Positions 1-6,425 of a stretch of 6,467 nt of DNA are shown here, piece after piece (the first letter of the stretch is position 1; every line of letters starts with the position of its first letter). The stretch covers positions 1 to 6,467 of the forward strand of contig CALKDE010000251.1 in assembly GCA_938082955.1 (NCBI GenBank), in the 5' to 3' direction. The stretch comes from an uncultured Pseudomonadales bacterium (GTDB lineage: Bacteria > Pseudomonadota > Gammaproteobacteria > Pseudomonadales > Pseudohongiellaceae). Below the pieces are notes generated by a model that saw only the letters and a program-made list of their open reading frames with translations, ran no database searches and had not been told where the DNA came from. Both the position numbers and the translations under genes were made by a program.

Positions 1-71
1 AGAGATGCAGAAGTAATGCCTTTGCCCAGAGATGAAACAACACCACCGGTAATGAATATATAACGCGTCAT
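1..71 (-). CDS. pyrG: CTP synthase, N-terminal fragment (cut by window edge)
   Basis: CTP synthase makes CTP from UTP in the cytoplasm, using ATP and ammonia released from glutamine. Only the first 23 codons are present; the gene runs off the low-coordinate end of the window. The visible protein starts MTRYIFITGG and continues with VVSSLGKGITSAS. The stretch GGVVSSLGKG (residues 9-18) is the P-loop-like nucleotide-binding motif at the very N terminus of the PyrG synthetase domain, with the lysine at position 17. The start is the ATG at 71-69, which gives the family's usual N terminus. There is no strong Shine-Dalgarno sequence; a GGGG run about 6 nt upstream is the best candidate. It follows tilS on the same strand after 149 bp, as in Pseudomonas-type genomes. 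Identification is firm despite the short length because this N terminus is highly conserved. Confidence 0.95.
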   Translation of the reverse strand, partial: MTRYIFITGGVVSSLGKGITSAS

Positions 72-90
72 GCTAGCCCCATCGGATAAG

Positions 91-110
91 AAAAATTGGT
101 CGTGCACCAA
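91..110 (-). other. Short hairpin plus T run in the pyrG leader
   Basis: On the minus strand TTGGT (110-106) and ACCAA (100-96) form a perfect 5-bp stem around the loop GCACG, followed directly by five T (95-91) and then CTT. The stem can be lengthened only by G-U pairs between the GGG at 113-111 and the T run. The shape is that of a weak intrinsic terminator or attenuator placed 19 nt before the pyrG start. The stem is short and only moderately GC-rich, so it may have no function or may be a weak tilS terminator. Confidence 0.3.
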
Positions 111-129
111 CCCACACAGATGGAGTTGC

Positions 130-158
130 AGCGTACCAGAACCCCCTCGATAGAACAA
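130..158 (-). promoter_or_regulatory. Possible sigma70-type promoter for pyrG
   Basis: On the minus strand, TTGTTC (158-153) and TACGCT (135-130) are separated by exactly 17 nt. Each keeps the most conserved positions (TTG of the -35; TA and final T of the -10), but each matches only 3 of 6 consensus bases. Transcription would start near 121-127, leaving a leader of about 50-56 nt before the pyrG ATG. The location in the 149-bp gap after tilS is sensible for a separate pyrG promoter. This is a weak match and remains a hypothesis. Confidence 0.3.
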
Positions 159-220
159 TCTGAAATGTTCCGTTGGGCTAAACTAAGGGGCCTAAATGCA
201 CCCGGGCGCGCAGCAACAAT

Positions 221-1618
221 TCAAACTCCCAGTTTAAGGTTGGGTGGCTCCCATTCGATAATGCAGCCAGGCTGGGCGCCCTTCGCTGCAAGCTCCTCAC
301 TGACTCCCACACCCGGAATATAGGACAGGTCTTCGCCGTCATAGAGCAAGGGAATACGGCTTCTCAGCCAGGGAGGGATTTCACTTTCGGAAAGAATTTT
401 TTTCAGTGTCTTACTCGGCCGCCCAACTAGACGACAAGTTTCGCCACCGCGCCTAAAACGGATCGACAATTTACTGAGCTTGTCTGCACAAATCCCCTCG
501 CCGTGCTTCGCACAAATTCGAAGCCGGCCATTGCCGGGCAGCATGAGTTCTCCCGCAACTGGCAATCTTGGCATAGCATCTGAATCGGTAGTATCTAGAT
601 CTAGATCTCGCTCGAGCTCGGCTGAGTCCAATGCGTAGACACTCCCGCGAAAGCAAACGACCTGAAAACCCTCTGCTATAAATTGGCCGCTAGCACCGGG
701 CAAAACCTCGTTGCTCAACTGCCGCAGCTTATTCCAACCCAGCTCCTTTGCGCCGAGACTTGCCAGCCAATGGCGCAGAACATTGCGTCGTCGCGGCTCA
801 GAAAGAATCAACAGCTTTTCTCTGCTCACTACCGATTCCGACTCAGCGACTATCTCCCCCAGATCTATAGCAGCTAGCTCCTGAATAAGGGCTTCGCTCT
901 CACTAGCCAGCACAAGCGACTTCGACCAACTCTGCCTATACCCCGGCCAGCGCTCCTCGATAAGTGGCAGTAAACTGTGACGGCAATAATTTCTATCAAA
1001 CGCCTCATCTTGGTTTGAATGATCCTCGACCCAATTAAGCTGCTCAGATTCAGCGTAGCTTTGCAGCTCTTCGCGATCGATATCCAATAATGGGCGCAGC
1101 AGCCTGCTCGCTCCCAACACGCGGCTGCGCGGAATACCACTAAGCCCGCGACTCCCAGAGCCGCGAATCAGCCGCAGTAACAGCGTTTCCATCTGGTCGT
1201 CACGGTGGTGACCCAGCAGTAGCTCTTCATCAATCAACAAAGTAGCCTCGAATTCGCGATACCGCGCCTGTCTGGCCGCATTCTCTAGGCCACAGTGCCT
1301 TGATATTTCCACCTTGGTGCTAACGCACTCTATGCCGAGTTTTACACACAGACTCAAACAGTGCGTCTCCCAATTCTGAGCCTGATCCTGGAGCTGATGG
1401 TTGATATGAAGTGCACGCAACTGAATACCCACGCCGGACTGATCGCGTAGTTTAGCCATAGCATGCAGGAGCACGACAGAGTCCAAGCCACCGCTTAATC
1501 CGATTAGAAATTTACGCGTTGCGGCGAGCTCATTCAGAGCTGCTTCTAGCTTGTCATGGAGTAATTGGGGAGAGTAGTTCATGGCCTGTGGGCATAGCAG
1601 TGCTATGGATTGGTCCAT
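221..1618 (-). CDS. tilS: tRNA(Ile)-lysidine synthetase
   Basis: TilS converts the wobble C34 of the CAU-anticodon tRNA-Ile to lysidine, using ATP and lysine in the cytoplasm, so that the tRNA reads AUA and is charged with isoleucine; it is normally essential. The 465-residue protein has the N-type ATP pyrophosphatase loop SGGLDS (residues 42-47) and the family motif HHRDDQMET (137-145), followed by LLLRLIRGSGSRGLSG. VEDHSNQDEAFDRN (197-210) matches the E. coli segment IEDESNQDDSYDRN. An all-helical middle domain follows, then an acidic linker (about 334-348) and the C-terminal TilS domain (about 386-441) with RRGGE, LKKIL and IPPWLRSRIPLL. Length is slightly above E. coli TilS. The start is uncertain: neither the ATG at 1618 nor the one at 1582 (Met13) has a good Shine-Dalgarno sequence, and Met13 gives an N terminus closer to E. 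coli. An intrinsic terminator ends 2 nt before the first ATG, so tilS is probably expressed by readthrough or from its own promoter. Confidence 0.95.
   Translation of the reverse strand: MDQSIALLCPQAMNYSPQLLHDKLEAALNELAATRKFLIGLSGGLDSVVLLHAMAKLRDQSGVGIQLRALHINHQLQDQAQNWETHCLSLCVKLGIECVSTKVEISRHCGLENAARQARYREFEATLLIDEELLLGHHRDDQMETLLLRLIRGSGSRGLSGIPRSRVLGASRLLRPLLDIDREELQSYAESEQLNWVEDHSNQDEAFDRNYCRHSLLPLIEERWPGYRQSWSKSLVLASESEALIQELAAIDLGEIVAESESVVSREKLLILSEPRRRNVLRHWLASLGAKELGWNKLRQLSNEVLPGASGQFIAEGFQVVCFRGSVYALDSAELERDLDLDTTDSDAMPRLPVAGELMLPGNGRLRICAKHGEGICADKLSKLSIRFRRGGETCRLVGRPSKTLKKILSESEIPPWLRSRIPLLYDGEDLSYIPGVGVSEELAAKGAQPGCIIEWEPPNLKLGV
1593..1607. repeat. 15-bp perfect palindrome at the tilS start region
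   Basis: CATAGCA (1593-1599) and TGCTATG (1601-1607) are perfect inverted repeats around a single central base. As RNA this can form a 6-bp stem with a 3-nt loop. It lies between the two candidate tilS ATG codons. If translation begins at 1582, the hairpin covers the region where the ribosome binding site would be; if it begins at 1618, it falls in codons 4-9. It could be an RNA hairpin damping initiation, a protein operator, or chance. Confidence 0.5.
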
Positions 1619-1620
1619 TC

Positions 1621-1648
1621 AAAAATAAGGGAGGAGCTCTACCTCCCT
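1621..1648 (-). terminator. Intrinsic terminator after accA
   Basis: On the minus strand AGGGAGG (1648-1642) pairs perfectly with CCTCCCT (1634-1628) around a 7-nt loop, and the stem is followed by TATTTTT (1627-1621). This is the classic strong stem plus U-tract pattern and works only in the minus-strand direction, because no T run follows the stem on the plus strand. It lies 54 nt past the accA stop and its U-tract ends 2 nt before the first tilS ATG. It should end most transcripts coming from dnaE-accA and limit tilS expression. Confidence 0.8.
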
Positions 1649-1702
1649 CGGCAATTATTTCACTGTTTTTACTCTTCACACCCGCCAGCAAAGAGCGGAC
1701 GG

Positions 1703-2656
1703 CTAGCTAGGGAGTCCGTAGCTCATCAGCCGCTCATAGCGGCGCTCTACCAAGTCGTCTAGATCCAATGCGGTCAGGCGATCTAGCTGCTCGATTAACG
1801 CAGCTTTGATGCTAGCAGCCGTCGCAGCGACGTCTCGATGCGCACCGCCAAGTGGCTCGGGTATTGTATGATCGACTATGCCTAGCTTTTCTAAGCGCTT
1901 AGAAGTCACCCCCATAGCTTCCGCTGCTGCTGCTGCATGATCGGCAGACTTCCACAGAATGGTCGCACAACCCTCTGGAGTGATTACAGTATAAGTCGAA
2001 TACTGCAGCATATTGAGCTGGTCACAGACACCGATAGCGATAGCGCCACCAGAGTTTGCCTCACCGGTAACCGTCGCAATGAGCGGCGTCTTTACGTGTG
2101 ACATCATCGCCATATTCACGGCGATCGCCTCGTTAATTCCGCGCTCTTCCGAATCCATCCCCGGATAAGCGCCAGGTGTATCTATAAAGCTTAATACCGG
2201 AAGCCTGTATTGTTCTGCCAGAAGCACTAGTCGGCGAGCCTTTCTGTAACCTTCCGGTCGAGGCATGCCAAAGTTATGTCTAACCTTTTCTTTCGTTCCC
2301 CTACCCTTCTGATGACCGATCACCATCACCGGACGACCATCTATCTTTGCCATTCCACCGATTAAAGCCTGATCGTCGGCAAACAGTCGGTCGCCATGCA
2401 GTTCATCGAACTCTGTAAAGATGTGATCCAGATAATCGAGCGTATAAGGTCGCAGTGGATGCCGGGCAACTTGAGAGATTTGCCATGAAGAAAGGTTCGA
2501 GTATATTTTCTCGGTAAGCTTCGTGCTCTTGCCTTTGAGGTTCTGAATTTCTTCACCGATATTCAACTCATTGTCACTACCCACCAATCTCAGTTCACTG
2601 ATCTTGGCTTCTAACTCCGCAATGGGTTGTTCAAATTCGAGATAATTAGGATCCAT
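1703..2656 (-). CDS. accA: Acetyl-CoA carboxylase carboxyltransferase, alpha subunit
   Basis: AccA joins AccD in the A2B2 carboxyltransferase that moves the carboxyl group from carboxybiotin on AccB to acetyl-CoA, giving malonyl-CoA, the first committed step of fatty acid synthesis. At 317 residues it is close to the E. coli protein (319). Recognisable segments in order: FEQPIAELEAKI (8-19, N-terminal helix), RHPLRPYTLDY (65-75), GHQKGRGTKEK (114-124), NFGMPRPEGYRKA (128-140), FIDTPGAYPG (157-166), then the glycine-rich loop, LQYSTYTVITPEGCATILWKSAD (217-239) and EPLGGAHR (267-274). The glycine-rich loop reads GEANSGGA (198-205), where E. coli and Pseudomonas have GEGGSGGA. The ATG at 2656 aligns with the E. 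coli start; GAGAG just upstream is a modest Shine-Dalgarno sequence. It begins 63 bp after dnaE and is followed by an intrinsic terminator, so it probably ends the dnaE-accA transcript. The partner accD is not in the window. Confidence 0.97.
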   Translation of the reverse strand: MDPNYLEFEQPIAELEAKISELRLVGSDNELNIGEEIQNLKGKSTKLTEKIYSNLSSWQISQVARHPLRPYTLDYLDHIFTEFDELHGDRLFADDQALIGGMAKIDGRPVMVIGHQKGRGTKEKVRHNFGMPRPEGYRKARRLVLLAEQYRLPVLSFIDTPGAYPGMDSEERGINEAIAVNMAMMSHVKTPLIATVTGEANSGGAIAIGVCDQLNMLQYSTYTVITPEGCATILWKSADHAAAAAEAMGVTSKRLEKLGIVDHTIPEPLGGAHRDVAATAASIKAALIEQLDRLTALDLDDLVERRYERLMSYGLPS

Positions 2657-2695
2657 GCTGCTCTCAATTTTTCCTGCTAGTTTTCTTGTCGTTAT

Positions 2696-2737
2696 TGTCT
2701 ATTTGTAACTTAACACTGTCTATTTATAACTTAACAC
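2696..2737 (-). repeat. 21-bp tandem duplication across the dnaE stop codon
   Basis: Two adjacent 21-bp units, 2717-2737 and 2696-2716, differ at a single base (2726 A against 2705 G on the plus strand). The first unit in reading order encodes the last five residues of DnaE (VLSYK), the TAG stop and one further codon. Because 21 bp is seven codons, the second unit repeats VLSYK and TAG in the same frame. This looks like a recent tandem duplication at the 3' end of dnaE that lengthened the dnaE-accA gap. Confidence 0.9.
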
Positions 2738-5700
2738 TACCTTGTCTTTACCGTACTCCAGCCGCAGACGCTGAATCAGATCATCGGCAGGCGATACAAC
2801 CCACTCTTGACCCAACATTATACACCCAATGGAGTCAGAGCGCTGATAGCGCACCATAACCTGACAGCCCTCCCCCGCATCCGCTGTCCCCCAGGCGGGC
2901 TGAGCACTTGCTGGAAACTGCCCAGGATGCGGATGACGCGTACTAATACCCGGGGCAGAACTGCCGCCTAAACCGTTTGCAGTCGCTGAACTCTCAACTT
3001 CTGCAAGCTCGGCTGGTTTACGATAAGGCTCTAGAATGCGCGCGAGATGCGCACAGAAATCACTGCCAAGCGACGCCGATTCGAGATTCAATGCCAGACG
3101 GTGTGCATTGCGTTTACGCGCCTGGGATAGTGTCATTATGCTCTTGCCGCGGCCGCGCATGCCGCCGTTGTAGTCGTCGGTGCTCACAGCACATTCCACC
3201 ACCATGATCACATCTTTAACCAACGTCTCTCTGTACTGCTCGTATTCTTTTGCGAACAAGGAGAATTCGAAACGAGAGCTACTATCATCCAATACCAGGA
3301 ATGCTATTGTATCTCCTGCCTTATTTTTCATAGTACGAATGCTATGCAGTACACCTGCAATCGTTTGAGGTCCTCGCTCCGGCCGCAGATTAACCAACCT
3401 ATTCTTCGTAATATGGGAGAGCTCATCCAGAAACTCATCGATTGGATGCCCTGACAACCACAAGCCCAAAGTTTCCTTCTCCACCTTAAGACGGTGCTGC
3501 TCCGCCCAGGCAAGGACCGTGATATTAGAGGCGCTAAGGTCTGCATCTTCTGTGCCCGCCGGCGCAATATCTCCGAACATATCCTCAACACCACTAGCTT
3601 GATTTCGACTAGATTGCTCAGCTGCCTGCATCGCCTGGGGCAACAGTGCCGAGAGCAAGGAACGCGCATAGTCGAGATCGCCCTCCACCATGTTGTCCAG
3701 GGCTCCGGAGCGTATCAACGCTTCCATGGTGCGCTTATTGACGTTTTGCTTGTCCACTCGCTGACAGATGTCCAACAGATTTGTAAATGGCAGCTCTTGT
3801 CTTGCGGCGAGAATGCTGCCAACTGGGCCTTCGCCTAAGCCCTTGATCGCGCCGAGCCCGTATACAATCTCGTCCTTTTCGTTTACCGTAAAATTGAACT
3901 GACCAAGGTTGATATCTGGAGGCACAATGACCAACTTCATCGAGCGGCACTCATCGATCAAGGTTACGATCTTATCAGTATTCTGCATTTCAGCAGTGAG
4001 CACCGCCGCCATAAAACAGGCTGGATAATGCGTCTTTAGCCATGCGGTTTGATAAGAGACTAGCGCATACGCTGCCGAGTGCGACTTGTTGAAACCGTAG
4101 CCTGCGAACTTCTCCATCAAATCAAAGATAGAGGCGGCCAGGTCAGCATCGATTCCTCTCGCCTCGGCTCCAGTTTGAAACAAGGTACGCTGCTTCGCCA
4201 TTACTGCCGGGTCTTTCTTACCCATGGCCTTACGCAAAATATCCGCGCCGGCCAGTGAGTAGTTCGCGAGAACCTGGGCGATCTGCATCACCTGCTCTTG
4301 ATAGAGAATCACTCCGTAAGTATTGCCGAGAACTGGTTCCAACTCAGCGTGTGGATAGACCACGTGCGTGCGACCGTGTTTACGATCGATAAAATCATCC
4401 ACCATGCCCGACTGTAAAGGACCCGGTCGAAACAAGGCCACGAGGGCGATAATGTCTTCAAAACTATTTGGCACCTGACGCTTGATCAGGTCCTTCATGC
4501 CGCGGGATTCAAGCTGAAAAATCGCCGTGGTCTCGCCCTTCTGCAATAAGCGATACACCCGTTCATCGGTTAGAGGAAGCTTGGTGATATCGACAGGCGG
4601 CACCCCATCAGCCGCCCTGGCATTGATCATCTTCACAGCCCAATCGATGATGGTCAGTGTGCGCAGCCCGAGGAAGTCGAACTTCACCAGACCTGCTGTC
4701 TCCACATCGTTCTTATCGAACTGGGTAACTAAGCCTTGGCCGGATTCGTCGCAGTACAGCGGTGTAAAGTCCGTTAGCTTGGTAGGCGCGATAACCACGC
4801 CACCGGCATGCTTGCCGACATTACGAGTAATGCCCTCAAGCTTGTAAGCCATTTCCATGATTTCCTGCGCATCCTCATCAGAATCGACGAATTCACCCAA
4901 CAGCGGCTCCACCTCAAACGCCTTCTTCAGGGTCATGCCGGGCTCGAAGGGAATCAACTTGGAAAGCTTGTCAGCCAGCATATAAGGCTTGCCCTGCACT
5001 CGCGCCACATCGCGTACTACAGCCTTGGCGGCCATGGTGCCGAAGGTAATGATCTGCGATACCGCCTCTTTGCCATACAACTCGGCTACGTGCGCGATAA
5101 CGCGGTCGCGACCTTCAATACAAAAATCCACGTCAAAGTCGGGCATCGACACCCTTTCCGGATTCAGGAAACGCTCAAACAACAAATCGTATTTAAGCGG
5201 GTCTAGATCGGTAATTCTCAGCGCATAGGCGACAATGGAACCTGCACCCGAGCCACGCCCTGGCCCGACTGGTATATCATTGTCTTTGGACCACTGAATA
5301 AACTCCATTACGATAAGAAAATAGCCCGCGAAACCCATCTGGTTGATGACGCCCAACTCAAACTCCAAACGCTCCCAATAGGGCTTCTCGACGTCTTTCG
5401 TCTCATAGTCATCCCCAAAGAGGCTACGCAGCCGGTCTCTGAGCCCATCGGAACTCAGCTCGGAAAAATACTGCTCCATGTCCATGCCTTTGGGCACGGG
5501 ATAATTCGGTAAACAAGGCTTGTCTAGTACCAGCGAAAGATTGCAGCGTTTTACGATTTCCCAAGAGTTCTCCAGCGCCTCAGGAATATCGCTAAATAGC
5601 TCTCCCATCTCATCGCGGGTCTTTAAGTACTGCTGATCGGTGTAATTGTGAGGTCGCCGCGAATCATCTAAAGTGCGCCTCTCATTGATGCACACACGAA

Positions 5701-6352
5701 CCTCGTGCGCATCGAAATCATTCTGATCGAGGAAGCGCACATCATTCGTTGCGACCACAGGCGTGTTCGTCTCGATAGCCAGAGCAACAGCGGCATCGAT
5801 ATAGTCCTCCTCTTCTGCTTTGCCCACGCGCTGCAGCTCTAGATAGAAATTTTCCGGGAACAGTTTCTGCCATTCAACTAGCAACTCCCTTGCTAGGTCT
5901 TTTTCATCTGCCAGCAGTGCTTGTCCGATGTCGCTGTTCTGCGCACCCGACAAAGCGATCAGGCCATCGACACGCCCTGCCAATTGCGACTTGCACACAG
6001 ACGGCTCACTCTGGCTCGGGTTCTCGGTGTACAGCTCAGAGATGAGTTTAGTCAGGCTGAGATAGCCGGCCTGGCTCTTAACCAATAACACCAGGCGAGT
6101 CTGTTTCGATCCGTCGTCGCTTTCAACCAACACATCACAGCCACAGACGGGCTTGATGCCGGCCTTGAGAGAGGCGGTGTAAAATTTAATGAGGGAAAAC
6201 ATATTTGCCAAGTCGGTAATAGCAACCGCCGGCATAGAATTCTCGCGCAGTCTCGCGATAAGGGGCTTGATGGTAACGATACCATCATTGATTGAAAATT
6301 CGGTGTGAAGTCTGAGGTGCGCGAAGGGCGGATTAGGCAAATTTTCAGACAT
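2720..6352 (-). CDS. dnaE: DNA polymerase III alpha subunit (replicative polymerase)
   Basis: DnaE is the polymerase subunit of the replicative Pol III holoenzyme and works with the epsilon proofreader, the beta clamp and the tau loader subunit. The protein has 1210 residues, about 50 more than E. coli. In order: PHP domain at the N terminus (HLRLHTEFS, 12-20, to about 280); palm with GPGRGSGAGS (363-372) and the catalytic PDFDVDF (404-410; D405 and D407 match E. coli D401 and D403); the third catalytic Asp in KFDFLGL (D559, matching E. coli D555); fingers with FRPGPLQSGM (641-650) and GYGFNKSHSAAYA (751-763); the helix-hairpin-helix region (about 831-850); the clamp-binding site VEDMF (922-926); OB fold (about 997-1076); and the tau-binding C-terminal domain. 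A 47-residue Ala/Gly/Ser/Pro-rich insertion at about 1114-1160 explains most of the extra length. The ATG at 6352 gives the family's MSE start, and an in-frame stop lies 3 nt upstream, but it has no Shine-Dalgarno sequence of its own. Confidence 0.98.
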   Translation of the reverse strand: MSENLPNPPFAHLRLHTEFSINDGIVTIKPLIARLRENSMPAVAITDLANMFSLIKFYTASLKAGIKPVCGCDVLVESDDGSKQTRLVLLVKSQAGYLSLTKLISELYTENPSQSEPSVCKSQLAGRVDGLIALSGAQNSDIGQALLADEKDLARELLVEWQKLFPENFYLELQRVGKAEEEDYIDAAVALAIETNTPVVATNDVRFLDQNDFDAHEVRVCINERRTLDDSRRPHNYTDQQYLKTRDEMGELFSDIPEALENSWEIVKRCNLSLVLDKPCLPNYPVPKGMDMEQYFSELSSDGLRDRLRSLFGDDYETKDVEKPYWERLEFELGVINQMGFAGYFLIVMEFIQWSKDNDIPVGPGRGSGAGSIVAYALRITDLDPLKYDLLFERFLNPERVSMPDFDVDFCIEGRDRVIAHVAELYGKEAVSQIITFGTMAAKAVVRDVARVQGKPYMLADKLSKLIPFEPGMTLKKAFEVEPLLGEFVDSDEDAQEIMEMAYKLEGITRNVGKHAGGVVIAPTKLTDFTPLYCDESGQGLVTQFDKNDVETAGLVKFDFLGLRTLTIIDWAVKMINARAADGVPPVDITKLPLTDERVYRLLQKGETTAIFQLESRGMKDLIKRQVPNSFEDIIALVALFRPGPLQSGMVDDFIDRKHGRTHVVYPHAELEPVLGNTYGVILYQEQVMQIAQVLANYSLAGADILRKAMGKKDPAVMAKQRTLFQTGAEARGIDADLAASIFDLMEKFAGYGFNKSHSAAYALVSYQTAWLKTHYPACFMAAVLTAEMQNTDKIVTLIDECRSMKLVIVPPDINLGQFNFTVNEKDEIVYGLGAIKGLGEGPVGSILAARQELPFTNLLDICQRVDKQNVNKRTMEALIRSGALDNMVEGDLDYARSLLSALLPQAMQAAEQSSRNQASGVEDMFGDIAPAGTEDADLSASNITVLAWAEQHRLKVEKETLGLWLSGHPIDEFLDELSHITKNRLVNLRPERGPQTIAGVLHSIRTMKNKAGDTIAFLVLDDSSSRFEFSLFAKEYEQYRETLVKDVIMVVECAVSTDDYNGGMRGRGKSIMTLSQARKRNAHRLALNLESASLGSDFCAHLARILEPYRKPAELAEVESSATANGLGGSSAPGISTRHPHPGQFPASAQPAWGTADAGEGCQVMVRYQRSDSIGCIMLGQEWVVSPADDLIQRLRLEYGKDKVVLSYK

Positions 6353-6360
6353 TTAAAAAT

Positions 6361-6378
6361 CTAATTATTGAGTGACAT
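6361..6378 (-). CDS. Possible five-residue leader mini-ORF (MSLNN) before dnaE
   Basis: ATG TCA CTC AAT AAT TAG reads MSLNN and stops 8 nt before the dnaE ATG, out of frame with dnaE. It is preceded by GGAGG at the optimal 6-nt distance, while dnaE's own ATG is preceded by A/T-rich sequence without a ribosome binding site. The layout would allow ribosomes to terminate on the mini-ORF and restart at dnaE (translational coupling). No family or function can be assigned to so short a peptide, and the ATG may be incidental, with the GGAGG acting directly on dnaE from an unusually long distance of 32 nt. Confidence 0.4.
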   Translation of the reverse strand: MSLNN

Positions 6379-6383
6379 TGAAG

Positions 6384-6389
6384 TCCTCC
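6384..6389 (-). promoter_or_regulatory. Strong Shine-Dalgarno placed for the mini-ORF, not for dnaE
   Basis: GGAGGA on the minus strand (6389-6384) is a near-perfect anti-16S match. Counted from the GGAGG core, it is 6 nt from the mini-ORF ATG at 6378 and 32 nt from the dnaE ATG at 6352. The position decides which ATG ribosomes would load on first. Confidence 0.7.
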
Positions 6390-6425
6390 AATATACCTTT
6401 ATTTTGTTGAAAACGGGACAAAAGA

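Noticed and set aside
200..240. Possible terminator at the tilS end (AAACT-GGG-AGTTT stem and a GC-rich CCCGGG palindrome)
   Set aside because: Neither stem is followed by a T run on the minus strand, and the GC-rich one leaves almost no loop.
96..323. Plus-strand open frame of 75 codons across the pyrG-tilS spacer
   Set aside because: It overlaps the tilS 3' end in antisense, has no recognisable domain or ribosome site, and its composition is that of a chance frame.
2723..2751. TATAAA on the minus strand near the dnaE stop as an accA promoter -10
   Set aside because: No -35 element with more than 3 matching bases lies at 16-18 nt spacing, and the A/T-rich motif is explained by the DnaE C-terminal codons and their duplication.
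2876..2940. Inverted repeat CCGCATCC / GGATGCGG inside the DnaE insertion
   Set aside because: The arms are 8 bp and about 45 bp apart within coding sequence, with no flanking target duplication; there is no support for a mobile element.
4808..5206. Plus-strand open frame of 132 codons inside dnaE
   Set aside because: It lies fully antisense to highly conserved catalytic coding sequence of dnaE and resembles no known family; such shadow frames are common.
6390..6425. TATATT just before GGAGG as a dnaE promoter -10
   Set aside because: The best -35 candidate (TTGTCC) is 20 nt away, too far, and transcription would start past the ribosome site.
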